Shown in pieces: positions 42,452 through 50,927 of a stretch of DNA of 64,000 nt. How positions within the stretch are numbered: position 1 is the first letter of the stretch; each line of letters starts with the position of its first letter. The stretch is from Bosea sp. AS-1. Its GTDB lineage: Bacteria > Pseudomonadota > Alphaproteobacteria > Rhizobiales > Beijerinckiaceae. A program made the translations under genes and the position numbers. The stretch lies in NCBI RefSeq assembly GCF_002220095.1, contig NZ_CP022372.1:1832501-1896500 (forward strand), read 5' to 3'. The notes beneath the pieces were generated by a model, which was not told where the DNA came from, ran no database searches, and saw only the letters and a program-made list of their open reading frames with translations.

Positions 42452-44263
42452 ATGGGCAACGCCCTCGGCCCTCTCTCGCATCTGACGATCAGCCAGCCGC
42501 TGACCGCCGCCGGCTCGGCGCTGCTGGCCGGAGGCTGCGGCTATGCGGCGGCCTCGTCCGGCTTGCCGGTCGCCGCCATCGGCGCCGTCTCCGCCGTCGC
42601 ACTGCTCGCCGGCCTTGCCTCGTGGGGCGCGACCCGTTCGCTCGGGCCGGTTCGCGAAGCTCTGTCGCGGCTGCTCGCCGGGCGCGGGGAAACGGCACCG
42701 GCGCGTGCTGCCCGGGAGATCAGCCTCGCTGATGCGCTCGATGGCGTTCACGACGGCATGCTGGAGGCCGGCCGCATCCGCACGGCTCTCGACCACGCCG
42801 GGTCCAAGCTGATGATCTGCGACGGTGATGGCCGCGTCGTCTATGTCAACAAGGCGCTGCTGCGCTTCTTCTGCGAGGCGCAGGAGGATTTCCGCGTCGC
42901 CTTTCCCGGCTGCTCGGCCAAGGACATGCTCAGTCGCGTGATGGAGCGCGTGCAGGGCGAGCAGGGCTATGGCGCCTCCGGCCTGCCGGTCGAGATGGCG
43001 CTGGGGCGGCGCAGCATCCGGTTCACGCTGACGCCTGTTGCCGCATCGGGCACCACCGAGGCCGGCACGGCCGTGGAATGGCAGGAGCTGAGCGAGGCCT
43101 TCGCCACGACCGCAGCGGTGAAGGATGCCGTTGCCGCCGCGCTGGAAGGCGACTTCTCCCATCGAATCGCCATCGATGCGAAATCTGGTGCGTTGGCCGA
43201 GGTCGTCGCGGGGATGAACAGTGTCGGCGCCGTGGCTGAAGAGACCTTCGAGGATGTCGCCGAAGTGGTCGGCGCTCTGGCGCAGGGCGACCTGTCGCGG
43301 CGCATGACCGGACGTTACCGCGGTCGCCTCGCGGCGCTGCAGCACGATTTCAACGATGCGCTGGACTGGCTCGGCGAGACGGTGCGCACGATCCAGTCGA
43401 CGGCCGGGCAGGCCGGGCGGGTCGCCGAGGAGATCGCCGCGGCGACGGGGGACCTCGCGGCGCGCACCGAGCGCTCCGCGAGCGATCTTGGCGAGGCCTC
43501 CGCCGCGGCCGACCAGATCGCGGCCTCCGCCCGCCAGAGCACGGTCCGCTCGCGCGAAGCCACCGATCTCGCGGGCGAGACGATGGGCGTGGCGCAGGAC
43601 GGGCAGATCGTGGTCGGCCAGGCGGTCGGCGCGATCGAGCGGATCGAGACGTCCTCGACGCGGATCGCCGATATCGTCGGCGTCATCGACGAGATCGCCT
43701 TCCAGACCAATCTCCTGGCGCTCAACGCCGCAGTAGAGGCGGCGCGCGCCGGGGATGCCGGCAAGGGCTTTGCCGTCGTCGCATCGGAAGTCCGGGCGCT
43801 GGCACAGCGCTCGGCCCAGGCAGCCAAGGATATCAAGGGCTTGATCGCGACGTCCAACGGGCAGGTGGCGGAAGGCGTCCGTTGCGTGCGCGGCACGGGC
43901 GAGGCGCTCGGGCGCATCGTCGCAGCGGCCGGAAAGGTCTCAGCGACGGTCGCTGGCATCGCGACCGAAGCCGCCGAGCAGACCAAGGGCGTCGAGGCGA
44001 TGAGCCGGAGCGTCGGCCAGATCGATGGCGGTATCCGCCAGTACGGCGCCCTGGCGCAGCGCTCGGCCGCGGCTGCCGGCGAACTCGTCGGGCAGGTCGC
44101 GGCGTTGGGCGATCTCGTCGCCGGCCTCCGGACCGGAGCGATGTCGCCTGTGCAGGCGCAGCCCGTGCGCCGTGCGCCGGCCTCCGAATTCGTGCCGGCC
44201 TCGGCCGCCGCGCGGCGGCCGGTCTCCGCCGGGCCGTCGCTTGGCCGGCGGGCGGGAGCCTAA
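42452..44263 (+). CDS. Membrane methyl-accepting chemotaxis protein with PAS-like domain
   Basis: A 603-aa receptor. Two short hydrophobic segments near residues 14-60 can anchor it. A PAS-like fold (about 105-215) includes [26 protein letters not shown]-like coils (about 225-300) lead to the signalling domain, whose tip is [43 protein letters not shown]. It has no periplasmic domain, so it probably senses an internal signal such as redox state. Together with the soluble receptor it is the second chemoreceptor of the operon. Confidence 0.9.
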   Translation: MGNALGPLSHLTISQPLTAAGSALLAGGCGYAAASSGLPVAAIGAVSAVALLAGLASWGATRSLGPVREALSRLLAGRGETAPARAAREISLADALDGVHDGMLEAGRIRTALDHAGSKLMICDGDGRVVYVNKALLRFFCEAQEDFRVAFPGCSAKDMLSRVMERVQGEQGYGASGLPVEMALGRRSIRFTLTPVAASGTTEAGTAVEWQELSEAFATTAAVKDAVAAALEGDFSHRIAIDAKSGALAEVVAGMNSVGAVAEETFEDVAEVVGALAQGDLSRRMTGRYRGRLAALQHDFNDALDWLGETVRTIQSTAGQAGRVAEEIAAATGDLAARTERSASDLGEASAAADQIAASARQSTVRSREATDLAGETMGVAQDGQIVVGQAVGAIERIETSSTRIADIVGVIDEIAFQTNLLALNAAVEAARAGDAGKGFAVVASEVRALAQRSAQAAKDIKGLIATSNGQVAEGVRCVRGTGEALGRIVAAAGKVSATVAGIATEAAEQTKGVEAMSRSVGQIDGGIRQYGALAQRSAAAAGELVGQVAALGDLVAGLRTGAMSPVQAQPVRRAPASEFVPASAAARRPVSAGPSLGRRAGA

Positions 44264-44265
44264 CC

Positions 44266-45144
44266 ATGTCCCGGTCCAACCTCTTTCCAGCCATGCCGCC
44301 TGCGCCGGTGATCGGCACCGACGTGACGCTGACGCGCGACGACATGAAGTTCATCGCCGCGTTGGTCTATGAGCAGGCCGGCATCGTCATCCGCGAGCAT
44401 AAGGAGGCGATGACGCGCGGGCGCCTGGCACGGCGCGTCAAGGCGCTCGGCATGGGCTCGGTCGCGGAATACTGCGCCTTCCTGAAGACGCCGCAGGCAG
44501 CGGGCGAGCTGCCCGAGCTGATCAATGCGGTGACGACGAACCACACCGCCTTCTTCCGCGAGCGCCACCATTTCGACCATCTGCGCCGGGATGTGATGCC
44601 GCGCCTTGTCCAGGAGCGTGCGGGCCGGCGCGGGCGCATCCGGATCTGGTCCTCGGCCTGCTCCTCCGGCGAGGAGGCCTATTCGATCGCCGCCTCCTGC
44701 CGCGAGGTGATCGGCTCGCGCAGCGATCTCGACTTCAGGATCCTGGCGACGGATATCGACACCGACATCCTGGCGCGGGCCGAGGCCGGCATCTATCCGG
44801 CGGAGCTGTTCGAGCGGCTGCCGGCCGATGTGAAGCCGCTGATGCGACTGGAGCCCGCGCCCGAGCGGGGCGAGGCGCGCGTCGCCGAGGAGCTGCGCCG
44901 GCTGATCGCCTTCAAGCAGCTCAACCTGATCCAGGCATGGCCGATGAAGGGGCCGTTCGACGTCGTCTTCTGCCGCAACGTCTTCATCTATTTCGACACG
45001 CAGACCAAGGCCTCGATCCTCGACCGTTTCGTGACGCTGCTGGCGCCCGGCGGCTTCCTCTATCTCGGCCATTCGGAATCGCTGCCGCAGCCGCATCCGA
45101 AGCTGCGCCTGATCGGCCGCACCATCTACGAGAGGACAGCATGA
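44266..45144 (+). CDS. cheR: Chemotaxis methyltransferase CheR
   Basis: A 292-aa CheR, which methylates receptor glutamates using S-adenosylmethionine. The N-terminal helical domain (LTRDDMKFIAALVYEQAGIVI) is followed by the SAM-binding domain (IRIWSSACSSGEEAYSIA, ILATDIDTDILARAEAGIYP, FDVVFCRNVFIYFD). ATG 44266 has GGGAGCC upstream. The stop overlaps the cheD ATG. Confidence 0.95.
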   Translation: MSRSNLFPAMPPAPVIGTDVTLTRDDMKFIAALVYEQAGIVIREHKEAMTRGRLARRVKALGMGSVAEYCAFLKTPQAAGELPELINAVTTNHTAFFRERHHFDHLRRDVMPRLVQERAGRRGRIRIWSSACSSGEEAYSIAASCREVIGSRSDLDFRILATDIDTDILARAEAGIYPAELFERLPADVKPLMRLEPAPERGEARVAEELRRLIAFKQLNLIQAWPMKGPFDVVFCRNVFIYFDTQTKASILDRFVTLLAPGGFLYLGHSESLPQPHPKLRLIGRTIYERTA

Positions 45145-45734
45145 GCGTCTCCCGGTCCTCCCGTCGCTATTTCGATCCGCGCTTCGCGGCGACGATCATC
45201 ACCGTCGCGCCGGGCGAGCACGAGATCACCTCGGCCAAGGACGAGATCGTCGCGACCGTGCTCGGCTCCTGCGTCTCGGTCTGCATGCGTGATCCCACCG
45301 CCGGTGTCGGCGGGCTCAATCATTTCCTGCTGCCGAAGAACAACGGCAGTGCCGATGCCAGCGCCGGCGAACGCTATGGCGACACGGCGATGGAGGTGCT
45401 GATCAACGGCCTCATCAAGCGCGGCGCCCGGCGCCAGAACCTGGAGGCCAAGGTTTTCGGCGGGGCGCGCGTGCTCTCGGGTGCGACGATGCTGGCGATC
45501 GGCGACAACAATATCGCCTTCGTCAACGAGTTCCTGAAGGTCGAGGGCATTCCTGTCGTCTCGCGCGACGTCGGCGGCACGCGCTCGCGGCGCATCCATT
45601 ACCAGCCCGCGACGGGCAGGGCCTGGGTCCAGCATGTCCAGCCGACGGCGCGCGATAGCGGCCACGAGCAGGAGCTCGCCTATCTCAATCGGCTCAAGAG
45701 CCAGCCTGTGGCCGGCGAGGTGGAGGTGTGGTGA
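45141..45734 (+). CDS. cheD: Chemoreceptor glutamine deamidase CheD
   Basis: A 197-aa CheD, deamidating receptor glutamines. The catalytic motif is clear: ATVLGSCVSVCMRD with the nucleophile Cys, then GGLNHFLLP with the catalytic His, and KVFGGARVL. It is placed between cheR and cheB, unlike the order in Sinorhizobium where cheD comes at the end. Its ATG overlaps cheR by four bases. Confidence 0.94.
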   Translation: MSVSRSSRRYFDPRFAATIITVAPGEHEITSAKDEIVATVLGSCVSVCMRDPTAGVGGLNHFLLPKNNGSADASAGERYGDTAMEVLINGLIKRGARRQNLEAKVFGGARVLSGATMLAIGDNNIAFVNEFLKVEGIPVVSRDVGGTRSRRIHYQPATGRAWVQHVQPTARDSGHEQELAYLNRLKSQPVAGEVEVW

Positions 45735-46834
45735 TGAGCGTCGCAACGCCCGCCGGTGCCCCGGTCAAGGTCCTGGTCGTCGACGATTCCGTGCTGATGC
45801 AGAAGCTGATGACGCAGATCATCAACGGCGCGCCGGGCTTCGAGGTGATCGGCGTCGCCGGCAGCGCTGAGGAGGGCTGGGATGCGATCCAGGAATTGCG
45901 GCCCGATGTCGTCACGCTCGATCTTGAGCTGCCGGGGCGCCATGGCCTCAAGCTGCTGGCGCGCGTGCTGAAGCAGGACCCGCTGCCGGTGCTGATCGTC
46001 TCGGCCTTTGGCGGGCCCGGTGCCGACAACACGATCCAGGCACTGGAACTCGGCGCCATCGACTTCATCGAGAAGCCGGACGGCACGACCCACACGCTCG
46101 AAGGCTTCATGAAGCATCTCGTCGCGGCTCTGCAGCGTGCCGCGGCCAGCCGCAAGATGATCGCCGCCGCCCGGCAGATGGCGCAGGCAGCAGCGCCGGC
46201 GCGCCCAGCCGCGCCACCGCGGGAGCCGGCGCGCGCTGGCAAGACCTCGCTGATCGCGATCGGCGCCTCCACCGGCGGTGTGCCGGCCGTCCAGACCGTG
46301 ATGCGCGATCTCGCCCATCTCCGGCTTCCGGTCGTGGTCGTGCAGCATATGCCGCCGGGCTATACCGCCAAATTCGCGACCCGGCTGGCGACCGCGACAG
46401 GGCTGGACGTGCACGAGGCGATGGATGGCGAGCGCCTGCGGCCCGGCATGGCCGTGGTGGCGCCGGGCGGACCGCGCCATCTCGAGATCGAGGAGCGGCG
46501 CGGGGAGCTGGTCTGCATCCTGAAAGAGGGGCCGCTGGTCAGCGGGCACTCGCCTTCGGTCGATGTGATGTTTCATTCGGTGGCGCGCAGCGCGGGAGCG
46601 CACGCCATCGGCATTCTGCTCACCGGCATGGGGCGCGATGGCGCTGACGGTTTGTTAGCCATGCGCAAAGCCGGGGCCGAAACGTTAATCCAAAGCGGGG
46701 AGACCTGCGTGGTAAACGGGATGCCGAAAGCGGCCTTCGAGCTCGGAGCCGCCGACAGGGTGGTTCCGCTCGGCCAGATCGGCGCGGCGGTCGGCCAGCT
46801 GATCGGCGAGCGGCCGGGCCTGCGGACCGCGTAA
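45734..46834 (+). CDS. cheB: Chemotaxis methylesterase CheB
   Basis: A 366-aa CheB. The receiver (about 10-130) has VVDDS, acceptor Asp63 and EKPDG. The esterase domain has Ser179 in IGASTGG, His in VVVQHMPPGYT and Asp in GMGRDGADGL. ATG 45734 is preferred to the in-frame GTGs at 45728 and 45731 because GGAGG lies seven bases before it. It overlaps the cheD stop by one base. Confidence 0.95.
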   Translation: MSVATPAGAPVKVLVVDDSVLMQKLMTQIINGAPGFEVIGVAGSAEEGWDAIQELRPDVVTLDLELPGRHGLKLLARVLKQDPLPVLIVSAFGGPGADNTIQALELGAIDFIEKPDGTTHTLEGFMKHLVAALQRAAASRKMIAAARQMAQAAAPARPAAPPREPARAGKTSLIAIGASTGGVPAVQTVMRDLAHLRLPVVVVQHMPPGYTAKFATRLATATGLDVHEAMDGERLRPGMAVVAPGGPRHLEIEERRGELVCILKEGPLVSGHSPSVDVMFHSVARSAGAHAIGILLTGMGRDGADGLLAMRKAGAETLIQSGETCVVNGMPKAAFELGAADRVVPLGQIGAAVGQLIGERPGLRTA

Positions 46835-46844
46835 GGAGAATCAG

Positions 46845-47231
46845 ATGTCAAAGGCCAGAAGCGAGTTCCGCATCCTGGTGGTCGACGACCAGAAGAGCAT
46901 GCGCGGCCTGGCGACCTATTTCCTGAAGCAGATCGAATTTCAGGATATCGACGAAGCGGAAAACGCGCGCGAGGCGCTGATGAAGATGCAGCAGAAGCGC
47001 TACGACCTGCTTCTGCTCGACTGGAACATGGAGGGCATGAGCGGCATCGACCTGCTGCGCGCCATCCGCTCGGTGCCCGAGCTCAACCAGATCAAGATCA
47101 TCATGGCGACCTCGGAGCGCTCGGTCGACAAGATGGACGAGGCGACCAGTAACGGCGCCGATCATTACGTCGTGAAGCCCTACGAGCTGCGCGACCTCGA
47201 GGTGCGGGTGAAGAAGGTCCTCGCCTGCTGA
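46845..47231 (+). CDS. cheY: CheY-type response regulator (last copy)
   Basis: A 128-aa receiver with VVDDQ, acceptor Asp59 (LLLDWNMEGMSG), MATSER and VKPYE. It has the pattern of motor-directed CheY2-like proteins (SMRGLATYFLKQIEF...). AAGGAGAATCAG precedes its ATG. The operon ends 30 bases later in a strong terminator. Confidence 0.92.
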   Translation: MSKARSEFRILVVDDQKSMRGLATYFLKQIEFQDIDEAENAREALMKMQQKRYDLLLLDWNMEGMSGIDLLRAIRSVPELNQIKIIMATSERSVDKMDEATSNGADHYVVKPYELRDLEVRVKKVLAC

Positions 47232-47260
47232 GGCCACCGGTCTCGTCATCGTGAATGCGA

Positions 47261-47290
47261 GCCCCGCAGCTTTCAGGCTGCGGGGCTTTT
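47261..47290 (+). terminator. Rho-independent terminator of the chemotaxis operon
   Basis: A 10-bp perfect stem (GCCCCGCAGC / GCTGCGGGGC), loop TTTCAG and a TTTT tail, placed 30 bases after the final cheY stop. Confidence 0.9.
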
Positions 47291-47338
47291 CGCTTTCGGG
47301 CAGGATGCGCGGTACTGCAGAACCCGCGGGAGGGAGCC

Positions 47339-47902
47339 ATGTTGTCGCGCCGGGATGTCGTGAGCCTCGTCGCTGCCGGTGCCTTCGCGGGCGGTACGGT
47401 TGAGAACGCATTGGCTCAGACCGTGGATGCCTATGGCTTCGGCTTCGACCGGCCGGGCGGCGGCAAGCTCGCCTTCTCCGACTATCGCGGCCGGCCGATC
47501 CTCGTCGTCAATACGGCGACGCGCTGCGGCTATGCCGGGCAGATGGCGACGCTGGAGCAGCTCTGGCAGCGCTACGAGTCGCGCGGATTGATGCTCGTCG
47601 CCGTGCCGAGCAATGATTTCGGCGGGCAGGAGCCGCTGGAAGGTGCCGCCATCGCCGAGGCCGCGCATGACAGTTACGGCGCCACCTACACCTTCGTCGA
47701 GAAGACGGTGGTGAAGGGGCCGCAGGCGCATCCGTTCTATCGCTGGGCCGCGGCACAGAAGCCGGCGGAAACCCCGCGCTGGAACTTCCACAAATACCTG
47801 ATCGGCCATGGCGGCGAGTTGATCGGGGGCTATCCGGCCGGGACCGATCCGCTCTCGCCGCAGCTCGTGCAGGCGATCGGGCGGGAGCTGCAGGCGGGGT
47901 AG
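47339..47902 (+). CDS. Tat-exported glutathione peroxidase-like protein
   Basis: A 187-aa peroxidase of the GPx family, using Cys63 in TATRCGYAGQ in place of selenocysteine. Other motifs are PSNDFGGQEP and the WNFHKYLIG near the end. MLSRRDVVSLVAAGAFAGGTVENALAQ is a twin-arginine signal, so it acts in the periplasm. ATG 47339 is chosen because GGGAGGGAGCC precedes it. Its reductant is more likely thioredoxin than glutathione, as usual for Cys-type members. Confidence 0.9.
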   Translation: MLSRRDVVSLVAAGAFAGGTVENALAQTVDAYGFGFDRPGGGKLAFSDYRGRPILVVNTATRCGYAGQMATLEQLWQRYESRGLMLVAVPSNDFGGQEPLEGAAIAEAAHDSYGATYTFVEKTVVKGPQAHPFYRWAAAQKPAETPRWNFHKYLIGHGGELIGGYPAGTDPLSPQLVQAIGRELQAG

Positions 47903-47912
47903 CGATCCCGCA

Positions 47913-48446
47913 CTATGTCTTCGGCCGGAACGCTGCAATCACGGCCGGATCGGTTTCCAGCCGGGGACCTTCGATCAGGTCGATGCAGTAGGGGATCGCC
48001 GGCATCACCGCGTCGAGGCATTCGGCGATGGCGCGGGGCCGGCCGGGAAGGTTGACGATCAGCGCCTTGCCACGGATGCCCGCCGTCTGGCGCGAGAGGA
48101 TCGCCGTCGGGACCTTGGCGAGGCTGACCTGCCGCATCAATTCGCCGAAACCGGGCATCGGCTTCTCGATCACGTCTTCCGTCGCTTCCGGAGTGACGTC
48201 GCGCGGCGCCGGGCCGGTGCCACCGGTGGTGACGATGAGGCAGCAGTTCTCGCGATCGGCGAGCTCGATCAGCGTCTCGGCGATCAGCTTGCGGTCGTCG
48301 GGAATGATGCGGGCGACCGCCTCCCAGGGCGAAGTCAGCACCTTGGCAAAATAATCGCGGATCGCCGGCCCGCCCTCATCGGCATAGACGCCTGCCGAGG
48401 CGCGGTCGGAAACCGTAACGATACCGATCCGTGCTGTCTCGCTCAT
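47913..48446 (-). CDS. mog: Molybdopterin adenylyltransferase Mog
   Basis: A 177-aa Mog (MogA). It activates molybdopterin with ATP before molybdenum insertion. The MPT-binding TTGGTGPAPRDVTPEATE motif is complete, with IGIVTVSDRASAGVYADEGGPAI at the N-terminus and ALIVNLPGRPRAIAECLDAV near the end. It converges on the GPx-like gene with a ten-base gap. Confidence 0.94.
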   Translation of the reverse strand: MSETARIGIVTVSDRASAGVYADEGGPAIRDYFAKVLTSPWEAVARIIPDDRKLIAETLIELADRENCCLIVTTGGTGPAPRDVTPEATEDVIEKPMPGFGELMRQVSLAKVPTAILSRQTAGIRGKALIVNLPGRPRAIAECLDAVMPAIPYCIDLIEGPRLETDPAVIAAFRPKT

Positions 48447-48542
48447 GCCGCTGCCTCCGCTTTGTCCGTTGCTGTTAGGGGCAAGCGAAAAGGCCGGTCA
48501 AGCAGGCTCGCCAGTGCCGAGCCGATCTGCTAGCGCAGCACC

Positions 48543-49556
48543 ATGCGGATTGCACTCCCCACGGCCCGGCCGGCCCATGCCGGCGGCTTCGCGCCCGCCT
48601 TTATCGGCACGGTGGCGCTGTTCGTCGCCGTGCTGGCGATCGTCACTGTCTGGCGCGATCCCTACTGGATCTTCCGCGACAATCCGCCGTGGACGCGGAA
48701 CGGGGCCGGTGCGAGCCGGCTGCTCGACGTCGAGATGCGGCTGGTCAAGCCGCTGCAGATCGCGCGGCTGAAGCCAGAGACACTGCTGATCGGCTCTTCG
48801 GTGGTCTATCGCGGTTTCGATCCGCGCGATGTCGCGGCGAGTGCGGGCCGCGTCTACAACGCCGGCTTCTCTTCGCTGATGGCCAACGAACTGCCGACGC
48901 TGGCCGCGCTCGCGGTCGATATCGGTAGCGTGAAGCGTGTCGTCATCGAACTCGACTACTTCATGTTCACGGCTCTGCCGCCACCGCCCGCCATCAAGTC
49001 GCAGCTGGCGAAGGCGTCGGGCCGGATCGAGGCGGCAGTAGCAACGATCCTCAATCCCGAGGCCCCGAACCATCTGATCGGGGGCCAGCTCAAGCGGACC
49101 GAGCCTGGCCTCTGGCATGGCGATGGCTACAAGGCGACGCCCGATTTCGATGCGGAGCTGACACGACTGGTCACGCGGGAGCAGAAGATCGCCGCCATGG
49201 TCTATCGACCCGGAGATCTCGCCCATCTCGACCGCGCGCTCGATCTGTTGCGCGGACGTGCTGTCATCCTGGTCCTTTCTCCAATGAGCGGTGCGCAGAG
49301 GGAGCTTGTCCGGGCGGGCGGACGTGCAGAAGAACTCGCAACCTGGCAGCGCGACATTGCCGCGCTGGCGATGCGCCGCGGCGTGCGGTTCCATGATCTC
49401 GTCTCCGATCATCCCTTCGACGATTTCGATCCGGAGCGGGGATCGTCGCCCCACTGGATCGATACGATGCACTTCAAGCCGGTGCTCGGCCGCTGGGTGC
49501 TGTCGCGGATCGGTCTTGCCGGCGTCGACGCAGGCGCCGCAGCCACATCCGGCTGA
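48543..49556 (+). CDS. SGNH-like membrane-anchored protein
   Basis: A 337-aa protein with one N-terminal membrane helix (residues 16-37) and a periplasmic domain. LLIGSSVVYRGFDP (Ser85 or Ser86) and WIDTMHFKP (Asp307, His310) match blocks I and V of SGNH/GDSL-type hydrolases such as the AlgX/AlgJ families. It may act on an exopolysaccharide acetyl group, though this is not shown. Its 3' end overlaps the convergent GNAT-like gene by 83 bases. Confidence 0.72.
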   Translation: MRIALPTARPAHAGGFAPAFIGTVALFVAVLAIVTVWRDPYWIFRDNPPWTRNGAGASRLLDVEMRLVKPLQIARLKPETLLIGSSVVYRGFDPRDVAASAGRVYNAGFSSLMANELPTLAALAVDIGSVKRVVIELDYFMFTALPPPPAIKSQLAKASGRIEAAVATILNPEAPNHLIGGQLKRTEPGLWHGDGYKATPDFDAELTRLVTREQKIAAMVYRPGDLAHLDRALDLLRGRAVILVLSPMSGAQRELVRAGGRAEELATWQRDIAALAMRRGVRFHDLVSDHPFDDFDPERGSSPHWIDTMHFKPVLGRWVLSRIGLAGVDAGAAATSG

Positions 49557-50637
49557 GGGCCGCCATCCGCGGCAGCCCGATGCGCTGGCGGCCGAGGCCG
49601 ATCAGGGCATTGCCCATCTCGCGCCGCTCGCCCCAGACATAGGTCCCGGCATCGACGCCGTCGCCGGCACCGCTGTCGAAGAACTCGGGTGGCGTACCGC
49701 CGAAGTCGGCGCGCAGCATCGCGACGGTCAGCGTGCGGCCAGGCGAATGGCGCGCTTGCGTCTCGTCATAGGCGATCTTGAGGAAGTGCCGCCGCCCGGC
49801 GCTCTCGATCAGAAGCCCCATCGCCAGTACCTGCCCATCGAGCAGGAGGGTGTCGATCTGCAATCCATCCTCGGCGGCGAACAGAGCCGCGAGGCGACGG
49901 AAATAGGCGGTGTCCTCGGGGATGCAGGCAATAGCCGTGCCAGCCTGGCCCTTCCAGCCGGCGGCCTCAAGCGTCAGGAATGAGTCGAGCGCGTCGATCG
50001 CGGCTTGGCCGCGGCTGCGGCGGAAGGTCAAGGCGCCGCTCTTGATGACGGCGCGGAATTGTTGCATCCGCTTCTTGTAAGCGGAGCCGAGCGCGCGGCG
50101 CAGATAGCGCTCGGGATCGTCGCCCGGGCGCGGAATCATCACCGGCCGCGACCAGCGTTCCGCGATCGCGATCGTGCTGCCGGTACTGCGACAGGCTTCG
50201 ACCAGCGCCGCGTAGCCTGGGCCGTCCAGAGGCAGCAGCGGCAAGGCGAGCGTGTGTGGCAGGTCGCTCGAGGCCAGCACATAGCGCAGCAGCGCACGCG
50301 AAGCCTCGACGGCATGGTCGCGGTCGACCACCGGCAGCGAGGAGACCTCGTAGAGCGGGAGGACCGGCGCGAGCAGGACGGGGGCGAATCCACTGCGCCA
50401 GCCACGTTCGTGCCGCAGCGCCCAAACCCCGACCAGCTGCTCGAAATCAAGCGCCTCGCTGTACCAGGCGCAGAGCACGACGATGTCGCTCGCCTCCACC
50501 AGATCGGTGGCGGCGGTGACGGCAGCCGGCGCCATATGCGGATTGGGCTCGAGCGCATGCCGGGCGAGCTCCGCAAAGACCGGCCCCAGCGCCTCATAGG
50601 CGGCCGGGCCGATGCGCCTGACGACGATGCCGCTCAC
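49474..50637 (-). CDS. GNAT-family N-acetyltransferase (BioF2/CelD-like)
   Basis: A 387-aa protein of the BioF2-like/CelD GNAT group. Visible parts are ALGSAYKKRMQQFRAVIKSG, then FLTLEAAGWKGQAGTAI, and FLKIAYDETQARHSPGRTLTVAML with ERREMGNALIG near the end. Such enzymes occur in cellulose and exopolysaccharide clusters. The start is GTG 50637, overlapping the FhlB-like stop by four bases. Its 3' end is antisense to the SGNH-like gene for 83 bases. Combined, the pair may modify a surface polymer. Confidence 0.8.
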   Translation of the reverse strand: MSGIVVRRIGPAAYEALGPVFAELARHALEPNPHMAPAAVTAATDLVEASDIVVLCAWYSEALDFEQLVGVWALRHERGWRSGFAPVLLAPVLPLYEVSSLPVVDRDHAVEASRALLRYVLASSDLPHTLALPLLPLDGPGYAALVEACRSTGSTIAIAERWSRPVMIPRPGDDPERYLRRALGSAYKKRMQQFRAVIKSGALTFRRSRGQAAIDALDSFLTLEAAGWKGQAGTAIACIPEDTAYFRRLAALFAAEDGLQIDTLLLDGQVLAMGLLIESAGRRHFLKIAYDETQARHSPGRTLTVAMLRADFGGTPPEFFDSGAGDGVDAGTYVWGERREMGNALIGLGRQRIGLPRMAALSRMWLRRLRRRRQDRSATAPSGRAPA

Positions 50638-50927
50638 GTCCTGAGGCCGTCCCGGTTGCGGCGGCCGAGCTCGCCGCGCAGCGACAACACGAAGGCGATG
50701 ACCTGTGCCGTGGCGCGGTAGAGCTCTTCCGGGATCTCGTCGTCGAGCTCGACGGCCGAAAGCGCCTGCGCCAGCACGGCATTCTGCTCGACCGTGACAT
50801 TGTGCTCGCGGCCGGTCTCGACGATGCGCTCGGCCAGCTCGCCGCGGCCCTTGGCGGTGACGCGAGGTGCGCCTTGCCCGTCATATTCGAGCGCGACGGC
50901 GATGCGGGGCGGCTTCGGCGCGCTCAT
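50634..50927 (-). CDS. FhlB-like (FlhB C-terminal domain) protein
   Basis: A 97-aa protein similar to the cytoplasmic C-terminal part of FlhB/EscU (FhlB, YlqH). The pattern IAVALEYDGQGAPRVTAKGRGELAERIVETGREHNVTVEQNAVLAQALSAVELDDEIPEELY matches, but the NPTH cleavage motif is replaced by none here. It overlaps the FliK-like gene by four bases. It may assist flagellar export-gate switching. Confidence 0.85.
   Translation of the reverse strand: MSAPKPPRIAVALEYDGQGAPRVTAKGRGELAERIVETGREHNVTVEQNAVLAQALSAVELDDEIPEELYRATAQVIAFVLSLRGELGRRNRDGLRT

Noticed and set aside
47519..47533. Selenocysteine in the glutathione peroxidase-like protein
   Set aside because: The active-site codon is TGC (Cys63), not TGA, so this is a cysteine-type enzyme.
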